This document shows, one piece after another, positions 12,801 to 24,428 of a stretch of DNA of 64,000 nucleotides. Below the pieces are notes generated by a model that saw only the letters and a program-made list of their open reading frames with translations, was not told where the DNA came from and searched no databases. Source of the DNA: Chamaelirium japonicum (lineage: Eukaryota > Streptophyta > Magnoliopsida > Liliales > Melanthiaceae); assembly GCA_947650365.1 (NCBI GenBank), contig OX393555.1, forward strand, positions 77,815,995-77,879,994. The letters run 5' to 3'. The position numbers were made by a program, and so were the translations under genes. Positions within the stretch are counted from its first letter, which is position 1, and every line of letters begins with the position of its first letter.

Positions 12801-12914
12801 GCCAAAATCCTATCAGCTAGCAATGTTCTACGAGGCCTCAATGACACCAACCCTTGCCAGATCGGTCCCTAGCTAACTTGGAGGGGGTAACTGTGGGTGT
12901 AAATTTTGGCCAAA

Positions 12915-13035
12915 CATCCCATGATGGGACCCACTAGCCCCGCCTGAGAGGTCCACAAAGATGATGATGGGACCCACCAGCCCTGCCTGGGGGTCTGCAG
13001 AGGCGACGATGGGGCCTACTAGCTCCCGTCTGGAT
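12915..13035. repeat. short promoter-proximal repeats, element 1 LTR
   Basis: About three degenerate units containing GATGGGACCCACCAGCCC and GCCTG lie 55-175 bp upstream of the TATAAATA at 13091. They are the counterpart of the 43-bp repeats at 49999-50240 and 61971-62212. Confidence 0.7.
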
Positions 13036-13090
13036 CCAGGCGACAGTTGTTGCAAACAGCCCTCTACCCTGGTTCCCGTCCAAAAAACAC

Positions 13091-13098
13091 TATAAATA
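13091..13098 (+). promoter_or_regulatory. sense TATA box of the element 1 LTR
   Basis: TATAAATA at the same place in the LTR as the sense TATA boxes of the young element (49930-49937 and 61902-61909 on -). It would drive element transcription rightward. The downstream body is only LTR end and copia LTR. Confidence 0.65.
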
Positions 13099-13468
13099 GC
13101 AGACCCAACAAGTGTAATAAGATCGAATATTTTATTTCTGAATCGGACTTTTGGAAATCCAGAGCTCTGACATCCCAACTTTTTGATCTTCTTTTCGAAG
13201 AGAAATCAGTGACACTCGGCCTATCAAGGTTACTTCAGTTCAAGTGTTAGTGAATTTCAAGTTTCTCCTTACAGCACGGAGACATAGGCTTCGACTGAAC
13301 TTCGAGATCACATATCGTGTCTACCTTCAATTTATCTCTTCTGAATTCAAGTCAAAGATATCAACATCCGAACCGATAAACTTGACAAACATTTGATCAG
13401 ACCTTCGACTCGACTCAATTGACTGGTTGGGTCGAGTCTTTGGGTCAGCACGGAGATCATCCCCCACA

Positions 13469-15152
13469 TCCACCACGGAAACATATAATTCCCATTCACC
13501 TGACCAAGCACGATGATCATGTTGAACAGGAACTAAGAGGGTACACATATCAGTGATTTAGACACTGATACATAAACCGTCTTACTACTATAGATAATAT
13601 GTCCTTAACCTTGAGGGACCATATACGCTGAGTCAACCAGTTATATGGTGCTTTGATATGCCAATGTGTGCGGACCCTCATAGTCTAATACTATGGTACG
13701 TTGGGTTACCCGAATGGTACTAGAGTGGTATGCAATCCCTGCAGGTTATCCGACGTCCAGTGTTGAATGGGCAAGTTTTGATGAGTCAATCTTTCAATAC
13801 AATTAATCCAGGCCTGGTGGTTATCAGTATGACTAACGACGTTTCGGATGCTAGGTATAGCACCTGAAGGTATGTGGTGTTATACATGATAGGTCATCAA
13901 ATCCTAATTAGATGATCGGGGATCTAACGGTGCTCCCCACCGCTCGAGTTGAATCATGGCACCATTAATAGGAGGGACTAAAGATTATCAGAGTATAGTA
14001 AAGAACAAGGTTACGAGGGATTAATATAAGTTTTGGATCACTAGAGTTCAACTCGTGTCGCACTCTGAGTGGCTGCGCAGGTTAATTCGATTAAGGCCGA
14101 TTAGCGAAACTTTCGGTGTGTCACCGGAACAGTTAATCAGGGATCCGATTGGAGCTAGAGATCATGAACCTTGAAAGTTCCACCCTATTGTTGCATATAG
14201 AAATTATTCCCCGATCTAGTTAGACACATTGGATGCGAAGTAGCACGATAGAGTGCAAGCCCGAAGCCTAAGAATCTAATTCACATATGTTAAGGGGTCA
14301 TAGGGGTATTTTGGTAAATACTAAAATATGGCTCAGAACATATTGAATATAGATTTTAAAATAAGAAAATTAATTTTTGGAGGTTATAGGCACTGACGAA
14401 ACTTGATTCCAACAAGCGTACCTCACTCTATCTCTTTATCAGTGGTATACCAACATAAGGGTATTTTCGTCCGAAGTGTCAAATGAATAAAGCAAGCCCT
14501 AATCGACTTGGCTTATCCCTCCCCTCTCATCCCTATCCTATAGGGGGTAGCCCTAGCTTACTTATGCAAGTAGGGGACCGCCCCTATAAGTAGAAAGGGG
14601 AGGGGAGTGACCGGCCCTAGGCTCTCCCTCCTTCTCCTTGAAAATCGAGCCCCCTTATCTTACTCTCCCTTTGTGATTTTGGCCAAGAGAAAAAGGAAGA
14701 AGAAATAGGAATAAAGGAGGATAGGAAGGAGAAGAAAGAAGAAAAGAGAAAGATAAGATAAGCTTAGGAGCGTCATCGTCTTCGCTATGTGATCCTCCGT
14801 CGACTCGTAATCCTTGCACTCAGAGATAGGACTTCGAGGATTCCTCCCTTCACAAAGGACAAGGTGCTATTCGACAATTTCCCTCGATTTATATGCATTT
14901 CATCATCAATCATCATTCTGTTCACTACGGATCAAAGATCGACAAGGTATGATGATTCTAAACACATAACTAGATGCATGCATGTCTTTCGTAAATCGTA
15001 GTACGCCTCTAGAGTATCCGCACATAAGCTAGGATCATAGATTTGCAAATAGATTATTTTATGGAATTAATTGTAATGAAACATACACCATGAGTCCTAG
15101 GATATATTTTTTACTTTCGCTAGGACTCTGATAATAGGATTTAATTCCAACA
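13469..15152 (+). repeat. 5' LTR of the plus-strand copia element (5'-truncated)
   Basis: Reverse-complement homology to 20052-20884 plus 32437-33558 runs through the length, for example CAAGCACGATGATCAT near 13505 and GGTATTTTGGTAAATACTAA near 14310. It ends TTCCAACA at 15152, directly before the primer-binding site. About 1684 bp remain, against roughly 1955 bp for the minus-strand LTR without its insertion. Confidence 0.85.
14585..14590 (+). promoter_or_regulatory. putative TATA box of the copia LTR
   Basis: TATAAG follows GACCGCCCC and precedes a GGGGAGGGGAGTGACCGG segment. Its position and context resemble the TATA of the solo LTR at 4874. Weak consensus. Confidence 0.4.
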
Positions 15153-15153
15153 A

Positions 15154-15166
15154 TTGGTATCAGAGC
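15154..15166 (+). promoter_or_regulatory. copia primer-binding site
   Basis: TTGGTATCAGAGC begins two bases after the LTR end. TGGTATCAGAGC is complementary to the 3' end of plant initiator tRNA-Met and is the standard primer site of plant Ty1/copia elements. Confidence 0.92.
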
Positions 15167-17121
15167 ACGTTTCGGTGTATGTTTCATGCATGAATTCATG
15201 AAAACATAATGTGAATATACAATGGCATATGTTTTCGTCGGGGTTCAGCATAGATTATGCATATGGATTGTCCTATGTATCGTCCTCTTGCAGGTGCCGC
15301 GTTGAATAATAATCTGTGATTGCATGCCTCCGAAGGTCAGACCCCGGATTTATTTTATGTATTGATTATTATTGTGCTTGTTTATTTTAAGGCTCTAGAT
15401 GGGCGGGGTGGGGGGGGTTGACCACCCTTGGTTCCCTGGCCATGCTTCTAAGATTGTTTGTTTTTTCTTTCTAGGGAAATTATACACGAACGAGCACTGA
15501 CTTGGAGCGTGTTAGTTTTTTGGTCACAGGAAGAAGGAGATGAGCGATCCAAGATGCTACATCCACTATTCGGACAAATAGTACCATAAAGTGCAAGGAC
15601 TTGGGAAAGCGTGCACATTAGCGATGATCGGGATCATCATAGGGAGATCATGCAAAACGGAAGAATAAGATATCTTGGTTGTGTTATTCAGTTGCAGGGG
15701 TCAAAACCTGGACTTGATTCAGTTTGAATGCTTTTCTGTTATGCTCTTCACTTTGTGTTTAGAGAACCCCGATGATAATTTGTCTATCAGTCTTGTTTGT
15801 GAGTTAGTCTCTAGATCAGGCTTAGGGTTAATACTTAGCTTATGGATTTATTGGTGTCTCTATATGTTTCTAACACGTATAAATCTGGTGGCTATCTAAA
15901 AGGAAAGGTATTAACCGCTCTCATGGTAATTCAGGTAGCCGAGTACTATACATTAAGATAGATGTAGTGTTCGATTTATTAAGAGATGACTAATGACTCC
16001 ATAAAGAGTATGATAACCCTAATGAGATGCCCTTTCTCCATATGGTCCTTGCAATCAAGTTAGGTTAGGATTCCACTAACTGATACCCGCTCCTAGTTGA
16101 CGTTTGATGGTAGTAAGAACTCATCACGATTTGGTTATACCACCATTAGGTTGAGGTCCGATGGAGGTTGTCGGATGTCCCTATTTGGCCAGAATTGAAA
16201 CCTATAATGAGATAAGGTCTACTATGATATCAGGTATCAAATTGTGAATGAGTCATTATACTAGTGGGAGTCCTTTCCATGTTGACCTTAGGCTAGACTC
16301 TAGTCCTTAGGATTGTAAGCAGACTAGTAGAGTATTGGGATCTTTGGTATTTATATAAAGTAATCCTTGCGAGAAAGATGAAAGCTGAGTATTCAAGGTA
16401 GGGACTTTGATATTTTTCAGGGGTACTAATTCTTCGCGAGAAGGTTTGTAATCCTAGTGGGAGCACGGTAAACTAGGGTCTAGATCTAGGAGGTCATGAC
16501 CTTTCTAGACATATATAAAACCTTATAAAGAAGGGATGTCTAAGAGGTTCCCTCCAAAGGGGAGCCCCTAGTCTCCATAATCAACCGACTAAGGGTCTGG
16601 GTAGGAGGTACATAGTTCGCTATTCTCACTGGGTGAGAGCTGTGTTTCCTTTCATACTGGTTCGCCTAGTGGTTTCATTCGGGAGATGGAGGACGCCGGT
16701 TCTAATAGGTGACAATTTTTACCTACACTACGGGGACCTATGAACTCCTGTGCCGACGCCTCCTAGATTTGTGGGAAATATCCGAAAGCTTGTGTGAAGC
16801 CATCACTGTTGTGCAGGCGGGTCACATAAAGCAGGCCAAAAGGAGACTGATAGGTCTTTCAGTTTGCCAAGGGTAATTCTGATAAAGACTAAGTCGTAAA
16901 CACCCCATTGGTAGAAGCGGTTGAATACTCTCACCGAGATGTTGTCTCCAATTCAAGGCCGATAGTCTTAGTGCTCGAACCCAGGGAACTTTGAGTCCTG
17001 GATGTCTCCATTGGAGGTGGTGAAGATATAGCAACTTGAGTAAACATTATTTATTTTTAAATTCAATAAAATAGATTGTAGTAGACCCTAATTTTAGGTT
17101 TGTACCATTGTTTATAAAAAT
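15167..17121 (+). other. copia leader, non-coding
   Basis: About 1.95 kb between primer-binding site and gag ATG with no recognisable coding sequence. Its last 200 bases (from GAAGCGGTTGAATACTCTC at 16915) recur at 47805-48010. A long leader of this kind presumably holds packaging signals, which is an inference. Confidence 0.65.
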
Positions 17122-17985
17122 ATGACCAAACTCGATGCCCATACCTTCATCCTTAATGATAACAAAATAACAGGACCAAACTACAAGGATTGGAAGCGTA
17201 CCTGATGCTTGTCCTAAGGGTTAGCAAACACTTGATTGCCCTAAGTACCCCTCAACCGACTATACCAGGACCAAGTGCTACTGAGGTCCAGATGAAGGAA
17301 TGAAAAGACTGGCTAGAAGCTGATGAGATGTGCAAGTGCTATATTGTGGCCTCTTTGCAGACCGTCCTTCAGAAGCAAGTTAAAGACATGGCCGTTTCTT
17401 CGGATATGATGCTCTATTTAAAAAAAATGTTTAAGGGTCGTAGTCGGGTGAATCGTTACCTGACCATCAAGATATTAGTGTACATGAACATGGCAGAGGG
17501 GACTTTAGTTTAGGATTATATACTGAAACCATTGGGCTATATGAACGAACTTGGTGCCTTCGATGCCATCTTAGATGCAGAGATCCAGACCGATATTTTC
17601 CTTGAGTCTCTATCAGGAACATTTGAGGGCTTCGTTACCAACTTCAATCTTAACCTGTTGGAGATGACCAATGCAGAGCCCCGAGCGGTGCTCCAGGCGG
17701 CAGAGAATAGGATGAAGGTAGGTGCCCAATCATAGAACGTAGAGCGGAAGTCTTCTCCGAAAGCCAAAGGCAAGTTTCAGAAAAGAAAATCAAAGAAACC
17801 CGTGAAGATGGGCCAGATGCAGTTGCAAATTCCTAAGCAGGATGGTCCGGTGAAGCCCAAAGAAAAATGCTTCCGATACGGCAAGAAGGGGCACTGGAAG
17901 GGTGACTGCCGCGCGACTTCTAAAAAGGCTGAGATAGGTATATCTCAAATTCATATAGTGGAATCCCTTGTTGCAACTAGTTGTT
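17122..17985 (+). pseudogene. gag: copia gag (UBN2-type) pseudogene
   Basis: The ATG at 17122 opens MTKLDAHTF and leads to KITGPNYKDWKR, the typical start of plant copia gag. It then breaks (TGA, TAA and a frameshift near 17200-17230). Further blocks are GYMNELGAFDAILDAEIQTD (17532), FEGFVTNFNLNLLEM (17630) and a basic stretch before the zinc knuckle CFRYGKKGHWKGDC (17869). The second knuckle cysteine is replaced by Tyr. At least five in-frame stops make the gene inactive. Confidence 0.85.
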
Positions 17986-17995
17986 CTCCAGTCTA

Positions 17996-18115
17996 ATGGA
18001 TTATAGATTCTGGTTTCACTAACCATGCTTGCAATAATTTGCAGGGGTTCAAAGAGACAAGAAAACTGGGTGAAGGGAAGATAATCCTAAGCATGTGTAA
18101 TAACCGATACTTCAG
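17996..18115 (+). pseudogene. copia protease, N-terminal stub
   Basis: WIIDSGFTNHACNNLQGF follows gag with a stop between them. DSG is the aspartic protease active site, and the H-x-C spacing is typical of plant copia protease. Homology fades by about 18115 where unrelated sequence starts, so only the first quarter of the domain remains. Confidence 0.78.
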
Positions 18116-18425
18116 AGTTTTTTCGCTCAGGGCAACCCAATTTCTTTTAAATTATTATAATATCATTGCTAGAATAAGTGTTTGGATTCATTTATTGTGT
18201 TGCATAAAATGTTTGGTTAATGCTTGCAGTGTTTGAACTTGAGTTGGACCAGGGGCAGTGGGTCCCGGGTCAGGGTTGCGAGGCGAAAAGGGAATGATTG
18301 CAATTGGTACTTAAACATGTGTTCATATGTTTCACTGCAAATAAATTTTTGAAAATGTATTTAATTAATAAAACAATTTTAATTAAAAAAAATCAAAATC
18401 AAAACCTAAAACTAAAACCCAACCG

Positions 18426-18500
<75 letters not shown>

Positions 18501-19572
18501 ACCTCGCAGTCGCCCCCTCTCCCTCACCATCCTAATCTCTCTCTCCCTCTCCCTCTCCCTCTCTCGGATCTTTCTCATCCCCCTCATCCGACTCTCCCTC
18601 TCCCTCTCTCTCGGATATCACCTCTTCCCATCAATCTGATCCTCTCTCAATCCCTCGAGATCCCCACAACCGCTACCCATATCTCCCCCGATCCTTCTCT
18701 CCTTCCATCTCGACAACCTCGTACCCCTTTGATTCGCCTTACCTCTTCCAAAAATCCTGTAACCCCCTTCCTCTATTAATAAACCCTAGACCCAGCCTGA
18801 TCCCCTCTTACCTCTATCCGATCGCTTATCACTCCCCGATCCCTCATGTCTCTCCCTCTCTCGAGCTTATCTCTCCCCTGATCTCTTCCCCCTGTGGTCC
18901 ACGTGTGGCGGCACTGAAAAGGAGTAGCGGCGGCACCGGAGAGGAGCAAGGAGGAGGAGGAGGAAGCACAACCGACTCTACCCCCCTTGACTGCACTAGG
19001 TTAGCCGCCTCCCTTCCTTCCCCTGTTCTTCCTGTTGTGCCGTTGAGACCAGCTCGACGACCCCGCCAACCAAATCAACACCCTGTTTTTCTTTTTTTTC
19101 TTTTTGTTTCTGTATGGATCTAATCGACCCCCAACCCCCTTGTGATCCTCGCCCTTGATGCAGCCATAGTGGCTGGTTGCTGTATAGCCAATGAGGCCCA
19201 ACCCAGTTCAGGCGCCCTTTTTCTCTCACCTTGATGTGATAGCTACCAACGACTTGACTGCCGCTGGCCAAACACTAGGTGGCATCGACCACCCTCGACC
19301 GAGCATCACCTCATGCCCAGCTACCAACTTGCCAATCCCCTTTTCCCCTTATCGTGGTTGTCATCAGTTCGTGATCGATAATAGTGTATGACCATTGCCA
19401 GTTAGCCCCTTTATTTCCCCGTTCACATCGTGACTGTCGTCGCCCATATGGGGAAGGATTTCGGCCATCGTACCTAACCCCCCTCCAATAGTCGATTGAT
19501 GGATTAACCCTTTCGGATGTGGCACACTATGAAGCACTAAGGAGTTAAGTGTTGAGCTGTCACACAGTCACT
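18116..19572. other. unassigned sequence between copia stub and Tat LTR fragment
   Basis: No convincing gene. It contains an AT-rich part (18120-18415), CT microsatellites (18429-18620) and a pyrimidine-rich to GC-rich part (18640-19500) whose short open frames share no recognisable motif. It could be a decayed LTR or the 5' region of another element. Confidence 0.5.
18429..18620. repeat. CT microsatellite
   Basis: An uninterrupted CT run of roughly 65 bp (18429-18494) is followed by imperfect CTCTCC runs to about 18620. The Ser/Leu and Arg/Glu open frames across it are repeat artefacts. Confidence 0.95.
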
Positions 19573-20051
19573 GTTGAGATAGAGAAAGAGGGAGATAGAG
19601 AATTGACACAAGATGTGGTCACAAAGTTCGATCGAAGCCTACATCTCTATACGGTAAGACACGACATTTGAATCCACTATCACTGAAAATATAAAGCTAC
19701 TCTCAACAGGATGAGGAGTGCTTGTTACAAGTAGATAGAGGATGGAGAGGGCTTGAGAGTCTTAATACCAGAAGGCTCAGAGAACTCTGGAAAACAGAAA
19801 GTAGAATCTGGAATAATAAATTTCGGTCTGGATTATTTACAGGATTGGCGATATATAAGTGTTTTGGGAATATTCTAGAAATATTCTCTAGAATTTTAGG
19901 AGTTTAGATAATTATCTGGGGGAATTTACTATTCCCCGAATAGCATGTACAAGCCCCAAGCAGGGCTGTGGGTCCAACTGTCATCTTCATAGGCCCCATG
20001 CAGGGCTGCGGGTCCCACCAACATCTTCGTGTGCCCCAGGCAGGGTTACGA
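19573..20051 (-). repeat. Tat-like LTR fragment
   Basis: Colinear, in the same orientation, with about 49680-50100 of the young element's LTR: CGAAGCCTACATCTCTATAC near 19640, an AT-rich TATA region near 19850 and three GCAGGGCTGYGGGTCC units with TCATCTTC spacers (19955-20045). It is cut on the right by the copia LTR at 20052. Confidence 0.72.
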
Positions 20052-20904
20052 TATTGGAATAAGATCCTATTATCAGAGTCGCAGTGGAAGCAAAAGATAG
20101 ATCCGAAGATCTCATAGTGTATGTTTCATTACAATTAATTTTACAAAACAATCTACATGCAAATCGATAATCTTAGCATATGTACCTGCGGACACCTTAG
20201 AGGCATACTACGATCTATGGAAGACATGTATGCATCTAGTTAGGTGTTTAGAACCATCATACCTTCTGGATTTACGATCTGAAGGGAACAGAACGATGAT
20301 GAGCTGCACGTGAATCGCAAGGGAAGCTGTCGGATGGCACCTTGTCCTTTGCGAATGAAGGAATCCTCGAAGTCCTATCTCTGAGTGCAAGGACTATGAG
20401 CCGACGGAGGAATACGTTGCAAAGACGACGGCGAGCCATGAGATTTCCTCCTTATCTTTCTATCTTCTTCCTTCTCCTTCCTTCCTCCTTCTTCTTCCTC
20501 TTCTTCCTCTTTCTTTCTTGGCTGAAACCTCAAAGAAGGAGAGAGGAGAGGGGGGTCGGGTTTTAGGAGAGGGACGCACTAGGGCCGGCCCCTCTCTCTC
20601 TAATCCTCATATAGGGCCGGCCCCCAAGTGCTCTATGCAAGTTAGGGCCAGACCTATAGAGATAGGGATGAGGGGGGGTGATTTTTAGGGTTCCTCCTTG
20701 TCTATCGGGAATCCTGGACAAAAACACCCTCACGAAAAGTGAAACACTGTAAAAGAGATTGAGTGAGGTGCACTACTCAGAATCGAGTTCCGTCAGTGCC
20801 TATGAGCTCCTGGAATTATTTTGCTAAATTTAATATCGATATTTAATATGTTCTGAGCCATATTTTAGTATTTACCAAAATACCCACTACAAAAAAAATA
20901 GTTA

Positions 20905-21345
20905 TTATCGACGGAAAATATCCGTCGGTAATATTAACATTCCGTCGGTAATATTTTATAGCGACGGAAGATATTTCCGTCGCTGGCTGTCGGGAAAAAA
21001 GGTGTCGGGGAAAACAATACGACGGACCAAATATTACCGTCGGTAATAATAATTAATACCGACGATAATATTAAAGCCGTCGGTCATATTTAATCAATTA
21101 AAAATTAATATAATATATTATTGCCGACGAACCTTAATAATCCGTCGGTAATATATAAGCATTTTACCGACGATTATGGTATATACTGTCGGTAATAATA
21201 TATATATTACCGAGGCATATATATGTCCCGTCGGTAATAATATATATATTACCGACGGATATTATATGCCGTCGGCAAATTATTTATAATTTAAAAAAAA
21301 ATGAAAACATTATTACCGACGGAATAATTAATGTCCGTTAGTAAT
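20905..21345. repeat. left subterminal repeats of the CACTA element
   Basis: Many copies of CCGTCGGTAATA and its reverse complement TACCGACGG at 10-60 bp spacing, several paired as inverted repeats. In CACTA elements such subterminal motifs are binding sites for an element-encoded protein; that role is inferred here. Confidence 0.88.
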
Positions 21346-21586
21346 AAGTATGTTTTTTTTTTATAAATTTACCTAAATAATGTTATCTAATTCCTGTGAC
21401 TTACAACAATACCACAATATATTACCACAATTTATCAAATATTACCATAATTTATAAAATATAACCCAAAATTTTAAAATATTACCTAAATTGATAAAAA
21501 ATTACAGCAAATTATCAAATATTACCACAGTACCCGACAATTATAGATAAGAACAAAAAATAATCCAAAACTGAGAGATGATACAT

Positions 21587-21782
21587 GCCCTATCTCAACC
21601 ACCCCCGCCCGCCACCAACGCTGGTGCTCTCATCGATCCCCTGACGCCGCCCAATCTCAACCACCCCCGCCCGCCACCAACGCTGGTGCTCTCATCGATC
21701 CCCTGACACCGCCCTATCTCAACCACCCCCGCCTGCCACCAACGCTGGTGCTCTCATCGATCCCCTGACGCCGCCCTGCTCC
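21587..21782. repeat. 62-bp tandem repeat, three copies
   Basis: Units start at about 21591, 21653 and 21715, each with TATCTCAACCACCCCCGCCC and CGCTGGTGCTCTCATCGATC. They differ at only a few bases. Non-coding, inside the CACTA element between the left end and the 181-bp array. Confidence 0.92.
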
Positions 21783-21825
21783 TGCAATTAACATGTATTT
21801 GTTTAAAAAATGGTTTATATCTATA

Positions 21826-24000
21826 ACTGAGTCTAAGCGTTAAAAAATGATAAGTTAGCGTGTTTCGGTTTTGAAATAGGTTTGGATTCGATCGGATCGG
21901 CATCCGATAATTCGAAGTTGGAAGTATTCCATATTTCGAACTTGCGAGCGGGTTCTAATTGGATATTTGACCAATTTACGCTCCGATTCACTGATTTAGA
22001 GTCTAAGTGTTGGAAAATCATAAGTTAGCGTGTTTCGGATATGAAATAGGTTTGGATTCGATCAGATCATCATCGGATCGGCATCCGATAATTCGAACTT
22101 GGAATTATTCCGTATTTCGGACTTGCGAGCGGGTTCTAATTGGATATTTGACAAATTTACGATCCGATCGATTCACCGATTTAGAGTCTAAGTGTTGGAA
22201 AATCATAAGTTAGCGTGTTTCGGATATGAAATAGGTTTGGATTCGATCGGATCGTCAACAGATCGGCATCCGATAATTCGAACTTGGAATTATTCCGTAT
22301 TTCGGACTTGCGAGCGGGTTCTAATTGGATATTTGACCAATTTACGATCCGATTCACCGATTTAGAGTCTAAGTGTTGGAAAATCATAAGTTAGCGTGTT
22401 TCAGATATGAAATATGTTTGGATTCGATCGGATCGTCATCGGATCGGCATCCGATAATTCGAACTTGTTATTATTCCGTATTTCGGACTTGCGAGCGAGT
22501 TCTAATTGGATATTTGACCAATTTACACTCTGATTCACCGATTTAGAGTCTAAGTGTTGGAAAATCATATGTTAGCGTGTTTCGGATATGAAATAGGTTT
22601 GGATTCGATCCGATCGTCATCAGATCGGCATCCGATAATTCGAACTTGGAATTATTCCGTATTTCGGACTTGCGAGCGGGTTATAATTGGATATTTGACC
22701 AATTTACGCTCCGATTCACCGATTTAGATTTTAAGTGTTGGAAAATCATAAGTTAGCGTGTTTCGGATATGAAATAGGTTTGGATTCGATCCGATCGTCA
22801 TCAGATCGGCATCCGATAATTTGAACTTGGAATTATTCCGTATTTCGGACTTGCGAGCGAGTTCTAATTGGATATTTGACCAATTTACGCTCTGATTAAC
22901 CGATTTAGAGTCTAAGTGTTGGAAAATCATAAGTTAGCGTGTTTCGGATATGAAATAGGTTTGGATTCGATCCGATCGTCATCGGATCGGCATCCGATAA
23001 TTCGAACTTGGAATTATTCCGTATTTCGGACTTGCGAGTGGGTTATAATTGGATATTTGACCAATGTACGCTCCGATTCACCGATTTAGAGTCTGAGTGT
23101 TGGAAAATCATAAGTTAGCGTGTTTCGGATATGAAATAGGTTTGGATTCGATCCGATCGTCATCGGATCGGCATCCGATAATTCGAACTTGGAATTATTC
23201 CGTATTTCAGACTTGCGAGCGAGTTCTAATTGGATATTTGACCAATTTACGCTCCGATTCACCGATTTAGAGTCTAAGTGTTGGAAAATCATAAGTTAGC
23301 GTGTTTCGGATATGAAATATGTTTGGATTCGATCAGATCATCATCGGATCGGCATACGATAATTCGAACTTGGAATTATTCTGTATTTCAGCCTTGCGAG
23401 CGGGTTCTAATTGGATATTTGACCAATTTACGCTCCGATTCACCGATTTAGAGTCTAAGTGTTGGAAAATCATAAGTTAGCGTGTTTCGGATATGAAATA
23501 TGTTTGGATTCGATCGGATCGTCATCGGATCAGCATCCGATAATTCGAACTTGGAATTATTCCGTATTTCAGACTTGCGAGCGGGTTCTAATTGGATATT
23601 TGACCAATTTACGCTCCGATTCACTGATTTAGAGTCTAAGTGTTGGAAAATCATAAGTTAGCGTGTTTCGGATATGAAATAGGTTTGGATTCGATCGGAT
23701 CATCAACGGATTTCGAACTTGGAATTATTCCGTATTTCGGACTTGCGAGCGGGTTCTAATTGGATATTTGACCAATTTATGATCGGATTCATCGATTTAG
23801 AGTCTAAGTGTTGGAAAATCATAAGTTAGCGTGTTTCGGATATGAAATAGGTTTGGATTCGATCCGATCGTCATCGGATCGGCATCCGATAATTCGAACT
23901 TGGAATTATTCCGTATTTCGGACTTGCGAGCGAGTTATAATTGTATATTTGACCAATTTACGCTCCGATTCACCGATTTAGAGTCTAAGTGTTGGCATTA
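21826..24000. repeat. 181-bp satellite-like tandem array inside the CACTA element
   Basis: About twelve head-to-tail units. The TGTTGGAAAATCATAAG landmark recurs near 22010, 22192, 22374, 22555, 22736, 22917, 23098, 23279, 23460, 23641 and 23810, and the array ends at 23997. The period is a steady 181 bp except for one short unit (about 23641-23810) with an internal deletion. Units are rich in GGATCGGCATCCGATAATTC. A lone partial unit lies at 24297-24352. The 68-codon open frames on - repeat once per two units and are artefacts. Confidence 0.96.
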
Positions 24001-24428
24001 CATCTTTCTACTATATTCTCTTTGTATAATCATAAAAAGTACCAATTGCATGAGGGAATTTAAAATAATTTGCACTTACAAAGATTCAGTCAAAGTTTAC
24101 CTGTATGCCAGCATAACTGCAGAGATAGAAATCGAACTCCGTTGGGTGGCATATTGTTGTGTCCACTACAAATGTCACATGAGGGAGATATCCCTCTTCC
24201 AACGAGGCACGTACACACCTAGCATGATTAAAAAACAAAATTCTATCATTTAAAAGAAAAACAGAGGCTACATCATTACCATGAGAGAGAGAGAGACCAT
24301 TTACGATCTGATTTATCGATTTAGAGTCTAAGTGTTGGAAAATCATAAGTGTGATAATTTGATCTAAACTCAAATTAGTAAGATTCATATTTTTTGCTAA
24401 TATTATAAAGATTAGTAAGTACCTGATC

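Larger units (their letters stand above)
1..13468 (+). mobile_element. Tat-like Ty3/gypsy LTR retrotransposon, element 1 (5' part outside window)
   Basis: The order gag, protease, RT, integrase, spacer repeats, antisense auxiliary gene, LTR matches the better preserved element at 49520-64000 read on the opposite strand. The window opens inside gag, so the 5' LTR and PBS are off the left edge. The 3' LTR ends in CCCCCACA at 13468, the same terminus as the young element. The copy is old: stops and frameshifts occur in every domain, most of the RNase H region is deleted, and a foreign solo LTR lies in pol. The next base starts copia LTR sequence, so this element inserted into a copia LTR. Confidence 0.88.
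10110..13468 (+). repeat. 3' LTR of Tat-like element 1
   Basis: The start is set approximately, just after the purine-rich run near 10060-10115 (polypurine tract region). The end is set by CCCCCACA, which matches the terminus of the young element's LTR. Order within the LTR: GATCGG-repeat array, GGAGGGGGTAACTGTGGGTG segment at 12882, short GGGACCCACCAGCCC repeats, TATAAATA, then the R/U5-like end with TAGGCTTCGACTGAACTTCG and CAATTGACTGG. All of these occur in the same order in the reverse complement of 49520-52075. At about 3.36 kb it is longer than the young copy because of array growth. Confidence 0.82.
13469..18115 (+). mobile_element. Ty1/copia element, plus-strand 5' part (truncated)
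   Basis: The order is LTR, TGGTATCAGAGC primer-binding site, long leader, gag and start of protease. The LTR lacks its 5' end because Tat element 1 is inserted in it. Homology to copia ends within protease near 18115; integrase, RT and RNase H are absent on this strand. The LTR is related to that of the minus-strand copia at 20052-33558 (reverse complement). Confidence 0.85.

Noticed and set aside
10564..12850. Minus- and plus-strand open frames of 60-118 codons rich in DRSVKVDRS or LTDRSNL
   Set aside because: They run through the GATCGG tandem arrays, repeat with the unit and occur on both strands; no domain. The same applies to 50452-51219 and 62435-63155.
22007..24000. Regular repeats that might suggest a CRISPR array
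   Set aside because: Units are 181 bp and contiguous with no unique spacers, inside a plant CACTA transposon.
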